From NCBI GenBank assembly GCA_958295665.1, contig OY282560.1, positions 265,532,641-265,596,640 on the forward strand: a DNA stretch of 64,000 nucleotides. The letters run 5' to 3'. A program made the translations under genes and the position numbers. Below are positions 56,282-64,000 of the stretch, one piece after another (within the stretch, counting starts at the first letter, position 1; every line of letters starts with the position of its first letter). A model generated the notes under the pieces. That model was not told the DNA's origin, made no database searches, and was given only the letters and a program-made list of their open reading frames with translations. This stretch comes from Tipula vernalis. Taxonomy: Eukaryota; Arthropoda; Insecta; Diptera; Tipulidae.

Positions 56282-57020
56282 GAATTTGTTCCTTAACTTC
56301 GATGAATTTAATTAGTTTAACTACAGGTCGGTCCATGGTTGATGTTGCTGTTTTAATTTTTACTACTCGTACTATCCCGTCGTCTCCGGTGTACACTTTC
56401 ATGATTCGAGCAAGTGGCCATGACAGAGGTGGTAGATTTGTGTCTTTAACTCAAACAATAACTCCACTTGTTCCGCTGCTCTAAATTATTAAGATATACC
56501 AGCGTGTATCGTTTCCAGAATATTTTCACTCTTTTCTGGAGTTCTTCCCATCTTGTTAAACGGTTGTCAGAAATTTCCGTGTTGTCAATCTCAGGAACTG
56601 ATAAGAGTGGAGCGGTAGTCAAAAATTGAGCTGGCGTAATTGCAAAAACCTTGTCGCAATCTTCAGTTACCGGGGTGAGAGGCCTAGAATTTAGAATCGC
56701 CTCGATCTGACACAGCAATGTCGTGAACTCTTCGAATGTTAGTTTGGATTGTCGATTCATCCGTGTAAGGTGATGTTTAACTGAACGAACTGCAGCCTCC
56801 CATAGACCACCAAAGTGGGGAGACGCTGGAGGATTGAACTTCCACTCAATTCCCCGTTCTGTGGTGAATTTAAGCACTGCCGCATCTGCAGTGCTTGCAT
56901 ACAGTTGTTGCTGTATTTCACTGAGTCTTCGCTTCGCGCCTATAAAATTGATGCCATTGTCGCAGGATATGACAGTGGGCAGTCCCCTCCTGCTGACGAA
57001 TCGCTTGAGTGGCTAAAAAG
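56282..57020 (-). pseudogene. BEL-2 pol, integrase C-terminal half
   Basis: The main open piece (56446-56877 and its upstream in-frame extension) covers the end of the integrase core: SPHFGGLWEAAVRSVKHHL, which holds the catalytic Glu, and LCQIEAILNSRPLTPV. After a frame break near 56465 the DUF5641-like C-terminus continues to about 56290. Frameshifted from the upstream pol piece near 57014. Confidence 0.85.
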
Positions 57021-59338
57021 GCATCAGTTTTCAAATTTCCGGCCAACTCTAGATGGACTGACTTGATCGACATGCAAACAAATACAACGATATACGCTTT
57101 AATGAATTTTGCTCCTCTGCCAGATTTTGTAGCAATTTCTATCGGTCCGGCCATGTCAACTCCAGTGTGCGTGAATGGTTTTGTTGGAGTTACTCTCTCG
57201 ACTGGTAAGTTCCCCATGATCTGGTTGGTAGGATGACAACTAAGCCTCCGGCAAATAATACAATCGTTAGTGACCTTCCGTGCTAATTTTCGTACAGTAA
57301 CAATCCAGAATGATTGTCGAGACAGATGGGAAAGTAATGATGGACCAGGATGGAGGTATGTCAGGTGTAGATAGGATAATATCATTCTACTTAGAACATG
57401 ATGGTTAGGGAGAATGATCGGGTGTTTCTGATCATATGAACAATCTGCATTTTTTAAACGTCCTCCAACGCGTAGCAGGCCATTATCATCTAAATAAGGC
57501 GATAGTGACGATAGAGGTCCTTTTGTAATTGGATGGTTTGATCTGAGGAGTTGGATCTCCTCTGCGAGATGATGTTGCTGCACAATTTTGCATAGTTGCT
57601 TCTCTGCCCATTTATATTTCACAGCTTTGATTACACCTCGTTGAACTGCGGTGGTTGAGGTTTTTGAACGTTGGGGCTGACAAAACGTAATGAATCGTCC
57701 AATATCTAGAATCCTGATCAGCTTGGTGTATGATGAAGTTCGGCTCGCCATCGTTGATACTAGATCTGTGTCAATGGTAATTTTGTGAACGAGAGCGGTG
57801 CGTTCTTCTAGAACGTTTTTGTCCGGGATAGTTGCATCGTGCGAAACTCTCTGCGGCCATGTGTTATTAGGTTTTTTGAGCCAGTGAGGCCCATTCCACC
57901 AGAGTGAGTGGGTCACTAGATCACTTGAAGAACACCCACGAGAAGCAACATCAGCTGGATTATCTGAGGATGCTACATGATTCCATTTTGTTGTTGGCAT
58001 CCGTTCCATTATTTGTGTGGTTCTGTTTGAAATATAAACCTTCCATCTGGATGGGTGTTGGGACAGCCAATGCAAAACAATCTCTGAATCTGTCCACGAG
58101 TATACCGGAACAGATTGCAGTTTCAGGGACTCGATGACGGTTTTAGTCAATGTAGCTAGTAGCAAGGCACCGCATAGCTCCAGTCGAGGAATGGAAATCG
58201 TCTTGATCGGTGCCACTCTTGTTTTTGCGGCAATGAGGGGGATGTGTACATTCCCACATTCATCTACTGTTCTGCAGTACAGTACAGCGGCATAGGCAGT
58301 AGAGCTTGCATCAGCGAATCCATGAAGTTCACTCGAAGTTGCCGTGATATGTATTAAACGAGGAATGATAATGGTTTCCAACTGCTTGAAGTCGTTTCGG
58401 ATGCTTGACCAGGCATGTATTGTTGAACGTGGGAGTGGATCATCCCATCCAAGGTGCAACAGCCACAATTGTTGGAATAACGATTTTACTGGAATGATTG
58501 TTGGCCTAAGCCAACCTAAAGGATCGTAGAGGTGGGATGCTTCAGATAGCAGGCTTCGTTTTGTGTGAGTGGTCGATTCTGGTAACCAATTTATTTGGAA
58601 CGTAAATGTGTCCGTTTTTGTATCCCAGTGTAGGCCCAAGATTTTATGTTCGCTTGGTCCATCAAGACTTACTACTGATGCCTTCGTACCTTGGTGAGTT
58701 TTGGCTAACGACGAGACCAACTCTTGAGAGTTGGAGGCAAATTTATGTAATGGAAAGCCCGCAGTGCTAAGAATGTGTATTATGTTGTTGGCTAATACTA
58801 GTGTTGATGGCACGTCGACTCCTCCACTCAGAAGGTCATCCACGTAAAAATCATGTAGTATCGCATTAGATGCCTGAGGATATTCGGTTTTTGATTCAAA
58901 TCCCAACTGTTGGAGAGCTCGTGTTGCTAAGAAAGGGACAGCTGATGTGCCATACGTGACGGTTCGCAGACGGAAATGTCTCAATTGTGTAGTAGGGCTA
59001 TCACGCCACACAATCCGTTGGTAATCACAATCGCGTGGGTCGACTCGAATCTGGCGATACATGCGTTCGATGTCTGCCGTCAATGCTATTGGGTGTAAGC
59101 GAAATCGCAGCAGAATGTTAATTAATTCAGGTTGCACCGTTGGACCTACTAAAAGTTTGGAATTTAGCGAGATCGAAGAGGATGTAGCTGCTGAACCATC
59201 GAAAACCACACGCACCTTTGTGGTTCTACTGTCTGGCCTGATGACTGGATGGTGTGGCAAGTAGCAGTGCTCAGCGATGAAATCGAGGTTTTCAGGCTGG
59301 AATTCCGACATATGATTGAGCGTCTGGTATTCGTCCAT
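56918..59338 (-). pseudogene. BEL-2 pol: RT, RNase H, integrase N-terminal half
   Basis: 806 codons with TTKVRVVFDGSAATSSS (RT start), FYVDDLLSGG near residue 160, the A17-type LYDPLGWLRPTIIPVK near 275, the RNase H-like HGFADASSTAYAAVLY near 343 and YSWTDSEIVLHWL, the zinc region HPGPSLLSHL ... CIICRRLSC, and the first integrase Asp in GVDMAGPI. A frameshift near 57014 ends it within the integrase core, just before the second Asp. The first Met shown is internal; the protein would be part of a polyprotein. Confidence 0.88.
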
Positions 59339-59416
59339 GAATAATTTGTATGCATTTCGTAGATCTGCCTGACGTTGAAGCTTTGATTCAATGGATTTGA
59401 ATCGCGAGGTGGCCTG

Positions 59417-59623
59417 TTAAAGCGAGCTTCCTAGTCGTTTCTCATCTTTTGCAAAGGGGAGTCTTACAACAAACCGACCCGAAGCATCCCTGGTGTGAGT
59501 AGTTATAAACAATTCCTCACAGTATTTTTGCTCAGGAGTTAATATTGCTTTGGCTGGCAGTTCTTCTAGCTCCCAAAACTTGCGTAGCGTTTGATCGATG
59601 TTGAATTCAAGTTGCAATGCCAC
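59417..59623 (-). pseudogene. BEL-2 gag-pol linker piece between protease and RT
   Basis: 68 codons reading DQTLRKFWELEELPAKA and TRDASGRFVVRLPFAKD, the segment that joins protease to RT in Pao polyproteins (BEL-1 has the same block, FWEQEEIPTVK and TGRFIVQLPF). Stops and frame changes at both sides (about 59415 and between 59623 and 59816). Confidence 0.85.
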
Positions 59624-59815
59624 GCGCTGGTTGCCTTTCGTCTCACCTCCTGAAATAATCCATCCTAATGCTGAATTTTGCGCGATGAGGCCGTTGGGTC
59701 CTGTGATTTGCCCTTGTCGTAGAATTTTAAAGAAGTGATTTGCCTCCAGAATGATATCGATATCGCGACACAGCTGATTAAGATGGTCGGCGATTTGTAG
59801 TGATTTTAATTCCTT

Positions 59816-61576
59816 TTAATTATTAAGGACTTCAGTATTCAATCGCGGCAACTTTGATGTTAACTTGTTCAAAATTAATACATGTACCTTTATAACGAAA
59901 TCAGCGTCTACTCGCGATGTGACGGTAAGCGCTGTCCGACCCTTCGTTGTTGCATTCGAAGCTATGCCAGTGATTGGAATCCGGCAGTTGTGGCGAGCTA
60001 GTTGCAATTTATTGATGCAGGATTGCGTGATTAGGGAAGCTTCCGATCCAGAGTCTAGCAATATCCTGCAGCAATGATTATTTCCAAATGCGTCTTTAAC
60101 ATTTACCAAGGCCGTCGGCAATAATGAGTATTTTGCAATCACCGCCGTATGCGTTGTTGGGGCTAAAGTTTCATTTTCATTTTGGCTTTTCGATTCTGTG
60201 GACTCATTTTTCTCTAGGGTTAAGTTCACGTTGGGTTCTTGTGGTGGATGGAGAGAAGTGTGATGCTTTCTGTGATATATAAAACATTGCCTTCTCGACG
60301 GACAGTTGCTAGATATATGGCCTTTAAAAAGGCAGTTGTAGCAAATTCGAGCGCGAGCCACAAATTCCCGTTTTTGTTCTAAACTGAGCTCGTTGTATTG
60401 AGCGCATTCGTGGAGTTTATGAATGTCTTCGCAGTTGATGCATGGTTGTGTAGCACTGTTGGTTGGTGAAGGTGCATCCGTCGCTTGTGAGTGGTAGGTT
60501 CTTGCCAATACCTTCGATGGGATTCGTTTTTGTTGGACAGGCTCACACACCTCTAAAGCAGCACATCTCTTAGCAATAAACGATAGAAACGCCTTAAATG
60601 TTGGATATTCCGTGTCGATGCTTTTAATAGCCCATTGTCGTCGTGTTTCTTCATCCAGCTTGTGCAGAATAATGTAAATGAGCCACGGGTCTCTTGTCTC
60701 TGCTCGTTCTCCCAACGCCTTCAACCCTCTGATGACCTCATCAGACGTGTCGCATATTCTACGAAGCGATATAGCACAATCTGTGGTCACTGGTGATTGG
60801 CTCGTGAACTGCTTTATTAACGATGTAATCACTAGACCTTGGTTGTCATATCGCGTGCAGAGTTTCGCCCATGCCTCTAAGTAATTAGCCTCGGTGACTG
60901 GTATATGACGGAGTAAGTTCGCCGCATCATCACGTAGCAGTCCCTTCAAATATTGGAATTTGTGGACGTTCGTAAGTGTTGCATTGTTGTGCACGGATGA
61001 CGAAAACAGATCTTTGAACGATGGGAATTCGTTATATTTCCCAGTAAAAAACGGGATTTGGATCCTTGGCAATTTAATATCGTCCTTTGGGATTACGGAG
61101 AAGCTCTGGTCTCGCATTGTGTCTGGCATTTCTTTTTGCTGCGTCGTAAAAGCTCGCATAGTGTGGTCTAGCTGCGTATGAACTGCAGTAACCATTGGAT
61201 TGCGGCCGTGAATTGCTTTCCGCAATGCTGCTTTTGCTTTGGTGTACCGTTGTTCGATTGCGTCAATCTCGGACAACGTGTCATCGATGGCAATGATGTC
61301 CTCGTCATACTTTTTGAACTGTATATAACCTTTCTCGAGTAGCTCTAGTTGTATATACAGCTCCTCTACAGCTGTGTTATCGTTGAGACATGCAATAGCC
61401 TTGTCCACACGTGTTATTGCGGCTTTAGCGTGCCCACGCTTGCGTTTAAGCATGTCTACATCGCCCATTGTAGTCACGATATTCACTTCACTGTCCACAC
61501 GTGTTATTGCGGCTTTAGCGTGCCCACGCTTGCGTTTAAGCATGTCTACATCGCCCATTGTAGTCACGATATTCAC
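59816..61576 (-). pseudogene. BEL-2 gag-protease with duplicated N-terminus
   Basis: 586 codons. The first 30 are a tandem copy of the next 30 (MNIVTTMGDVDMLKRKRGHA in both), from an exact 90-bp duplication; the natural start is probably the inner MGDVDMLKRKRG. A DUF1759-like capsid region (PFFTGKYNEFPSFKDLF) starts near residue 165; one zinc knuckle CYNCLFKGHISSNC lies near 405, and the next reads CFIYHRKHHTSLH with a Cys replaced by Tyr. The DUF1758-type protease active site is LLDSGSE near 530. The ORF stops inside the protease. Confidence 0.88.
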
Positions 61577-61582
61577 TTCACT
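61403..61582 (-). repeat. 90-bp tandem duplication in BEL-2 gag
   Basis: Two exact 90-bp units (starting gtccacacgtgttattgcgg) at 61403-61492 and 61493-61582. Being a multiple of three, the duplication keeps the frame. Confidence 0.93.
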
Positions 61583-61645
61583 GTATGCACTGCAATATAT
61601 TCACTGTAATTCTTAACCTTGTGCGATTACTTGGTTTTAATTGAT

Positions 61646-61760
61646 GGAGAAATTTGTCTGCAGATTATTGGAACACGCGGTGCAGATATGAAATACGAAA
61701 TACGGCACACCAACTCGATGCTTTTCAGCTTTCTCAACTGATGTATGGACAAATTTCTCC
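61646..61760 (-). other. Inverted repeat in the BEL-2 leader
   Basis: ggagaaatttgtc (61646-61658) and its exact complement gacaaatttctcc (61748-61760) can pair across ~90 nt of the leader. The inner end overlaps the primer binding site by three bases, so folding could mask or present it. Confidence 0.6.
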
Positions 61761-61775
61761 CGGGTTTCGGCACCA
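61758..61775 (-). other. BEL-2 primer binding site, tRNA-Phe type
   Basis: Plus-strand tcccgggtttcggcacca equals the 3' end, with CCA, of tRNA-Phe(GAA) as I remember it. One base separates it from the 5' LTR. Confidence 0.85.
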
Positions 61776-61776
61776 A

Positions 61777-62262
61777 TGTTAAAGTTGTAAATAAAACTTT
61801 AATATAATTTGTGTTTTTTTTGTGAATTTATATTTCGTTATAATATATAATTGTATAATAATTTATTGTGTTTCGATGAGATAGATGTGACTGGTTGTAT
61901 ACACAAAAAAGAAGTGAAAGAAAAAAGAGGGGGAATTAATTTAATCATTACAAAAGACTAGCGGAAAAATTATTAAGTAGATGAGCTAACAGTCATCGGG
62001 CAATACTATTTTATACAATACTAACGTAGTGCACTGTAATACCGACAATATACAACCGTGGTGCACTGTGATACCGATAATATTTGACGTTTAATTAAGT
62101 TGTGAGTACTGTAGTCGATGGATTGTTTTTGTTTATGTTTGACTTACAAGATAAGTACATTAAATTTAGTTTTTAGTTTCATACATAACTAATAGTTATT
62201 GTTTTTCAGGTGTGTTGGAATGTTGCGGCTTCCAGTTGTTACCAGTACGAGTGGCGGTAACA
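61777..62262 (-). repeat. BEL-2 5' LTR
   Basis: 486 bp; on the plus strand from tgttaaagttgtaaat to gtggcggtaaca. Followed by atata, which would fit a TA-rich target site. Confidence 0.85.
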
Positions 62263-62274
62263 ATATATTATTCC

Positions 62275-62384
62275 TGTTATGTAAAACGATTATTAACTAT
62301 ACAATCAGATTAAAGCAATTGATTTTGGTGTTTCGAGTAGTAAACAGCTCGTGCTTTTTTCTTAAAAACCAATTAAACTCTACA
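62275..62384 (+). repeat. Possible 5' LTR (or its end) of a gypsy-like element
   Basis: A tgttatg...ctctaca segment lies directly before a primer-site-like sequence. At 110 bp it is very short for an LTR; the true LTR may have been longer and disrupted by the BEL-2 insertion. Low certainty. Confidence 0.35.
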
Positions 62385-62387
62385 CTT

Positions 62388-62404
62388 TGGGGCTCAACCG
62401 GGAT
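62388..62404 (+). other. Possible primer binding site, tRNA-Pro type
   Basis: tggggctcaaccgggat could pair with a tRNA 3' end ATCCCGGTTGAGCC plus CCA, similar to tRNA-Pro. Its position ~670 bp before a Gag ORF supports it. Confidence 0.4.
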
Positions 62405-63076
62405 CGATCAGCGAGTAGTTTTGAGCAACATATAATAAGAAAATTCCTTAACCTATTGAGTTTTCTTGAAGTAAATGTGTAGTTTTGTACGTTTAGGTTT
62501 AGTTTTGGTGCGTTTAAGACGTTGTGTTCCAAACAGGAAAAACCGACCGATTAAACATTTAAATTTGTGGTGATTAGCGTGTATAAAACTTTATCGTGAA
62601 GGTTATATAGTTGGCGAATTTTTATATCCGTGAGGGATTTTCCATATACCAAGATTTATGATGATATAAAGTGCCGTGGAATAACACCGAATTCGTGAGT
62701 CGAGAAATATAAAGTACCGTATTTTGTACCAAGGCAGTATCAAACGGCTAAAGTAATACGCGTGATATTTAAAAATAAGTGCTGTTGTACGCAGTTTTAA
62801 TTTGGCGAAGATCAAAGATAAAATCAGAACGGTTCTAAGATCACCGAATATGTGAGTCGAGAAATATAAAGTACCGTATTGTGTTCCAAGGACGTTTGCC
62901 TGAAATTTAAAAATAAGTGTTGTTGGATAGAGTTTTAATTTAATGAAAATAAAAGATAAAACTAGAACGGTTCTTATAATTTATTGTGTTTATATATGAA
63001 GTAAAGTTGTTTTGATTTTTGGGCTGAAAGTGAGGTTTGCCATTATATAACAAATTATTAAGAAATTTTAACTAAG
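62405..63076 (+). other. Leader of the gypsy-like element with internal repeat
   Basis: No ORF. A segment of about 50 bp occurs twice (about 62690-62725 and 62846-62885), sharing gtgagtcgagaaatataaag and taccgtatt; a related aaaaataagtg-tgttg block follows each. These look like tandemly duplicated leader elements. Confidence 0.5.
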
Positions 63077-63975
63077 ATGGGCCGAAAACAAAATAATCTT
63101 CATAATTCACCTGAAATTGAGGATGCTTTTATGGAAATGTTTAGAAGAGTCGCGAATGATGAGTCGGTGAGTTCAAACAATACTGTGCTATTGAACCAAC
63201 CAAAAAGCAGCATTATGATGGAGGGTGGTGACAGCGGAGATATGACAAACAGAAGTAGGGAGACTAATGCTAGCGAACTTAACGGCAACCAACAGGAAGA
63301 TAATATCCAGTTAGAAGAGTTACGAACACAGGAGATGGCGTTGAAAGATAAAGAAATCAGAATGGAATCTACTATCGTGCCTACTGCTGGAGCTTGCTTA
63401 AGTTTTAGAGATGTCGAAGAATCGCTTTCGAAGTTTAGCGGGGAGGATGATTATCGCGTCGAGAAATGGATTCAGGATGTCGAAGATGCTACTGTATGTA
63501 TGAAATGGAATGCTGAACAGAAAGTTATTTATTTAAAAAGACAGTTAACTGGAACAGCAAAAGACAGTTTACGTTTGGCGGTTCCTGATACCTGGGAAAA
63601 TCTAACAACACATTTAGTCAACGAGTTCAAAAAGAAAGTGAATTCTGCTGTGGCGCATGGCAGAGAGGAAGAAAAAGAAAGATGCAACTTTCAAAAATTA
63701 TTTAATCGCTATGCATGCACTAGGTCAAACCGGAAACTTGGAAGATGCTTCAATAATCGATTACTGTATAAGTGGAATAACCGATTATGAACATAATTTA
63801 TGAAGAAATCAAACAAAAAATTATGATAAAAGCAACAATCGAAAGCGTAACAACAAAGCCAATTGAGAACAAAAAGTCAAATAGATTCAGAAGAATGCCA
63901 AGATGTTACAACTGTTTTAGAACCGGGCATCTAGGAAAAGATTGCGCGAATAAATCTGGTGGTTCAAAGTTCTAA
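63077..63975 (+). pseudogene. Ty3/gypsy-like Gag, frame-broken
   Basis: 63077-63790 begins MGRKQNNLHNSPEIEDAFME, with an acidic, helical N-terminus and then a capsid region: LSKFSGEDDYRVEKWIQDVE and VIYLKRQLTGTAKDSLRL. This FSGED-Y-VEKW-DD-E and KRLLTGTAK pattern is common in insect retrotransposon Gags. Frame changes near 63690 and 63797 move the reading; the last piece (63787-63975) holds one zinc knuckle, CYNCFRTGHLGKDC. The element leaves the window to the right. Confidence 0.75.
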
Positions 63976-64000
63976 ATATTGTGCAGCCATAGAGAATCAG

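Larger units (their letters stand above)
56153..62262 (-). mobile_element. BEL/Pao LTR retrotransposon, degenerate (BEL-2)
   Basis: A minus-strand element with a full 5' LTR at 61777-62262 and a 3' LTR cut to its first ~112 bp (56153-56264). tRNA-Phe-type primer site, purine tract and gag-pol pieces in the expected order. Sequence differs widely from BEL-1, so it is another family. Multiple frame breaks and LTR truncation show it is old and inactive. Confidence 0.9.

Overview
The window is AT-rich eukaryotic DNA from an insect genome, most likely a fly (Diptera). The evidence is the mix of transposable elements (BEL/Pao, Ty3/gypsy, Penelope-like, Tc1/mariner, Harbinger, Foldback-like), tRNA primer sites that match insect tRNA 3' ends as I remember them, and one exon that reads as a Dscam-family immunoglobulin domain. 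That 101-bp exon (3684-3784, minus strand), bounded by a consensus splice acceptor and donor, is the only host coding sequence I can support. Most of the window may therefore be a very large intron, or flank, of a Dscam-like gene filled with nested mobile elements.

Layout. 1-7024: single-copy-looking AT-rich DNA with a Tc1 transposase remnant at the left edge, a 337-bp hairpin, the Dscam-like exon and a degenerate TGATGGTA-type minisatellite. 7034-18197: a Foldback-like element with 9-bp target duplications, 665-bp inverted arms and about fifteen 180-bp tandem units. It is split by a young BEL/Pao retrotransposon (8727-15846) with 724-bp LTRs that differ at only three positions. 18465-30036 (copy A) and 34943-55827 (copy B): two closely similar copies of one stretch made of old transposon remnants, each ending in a (TA)n tract. 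Copy B carries extra insertions (two Tc1 elements, a 4.3-kb CAC-ended element, a retroposon with a 23-bp target duplication, a 699-bp foldback), and copy A carries two deletions. Between the copies lie a 1.25-kb (TA)n tract, a 200-N assembly gap and a Penelope-like element (PLE) with an intact 806-codon RT plus GIY-YIG ORF. The PLE is preceded by a tandem partial copy of its own 3' end, and both copies carry a hammerhead-ribozyme-like motif. 56153-62262: a second, older BEL/Pao element with a tRNA-Phe-type primer site, a truncated 3' LTR and several frame breaks. 62275-63975: start of a frame-broken Ty3/gypsy-like gag region.

The elements are nested in time: Foldback before BEL-1; the A/B duplication (or allelic split) before the copy-B insertions; the CAC-ended element before its inner Tc1. 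The A/B duplication flanking an assembly gap may be two haplotypes of one locus joined by mistake. The most interesting items are the PLE ribozyme motif, the complete Foldback architecture, the Dscam-like exon and the A/B comparison.
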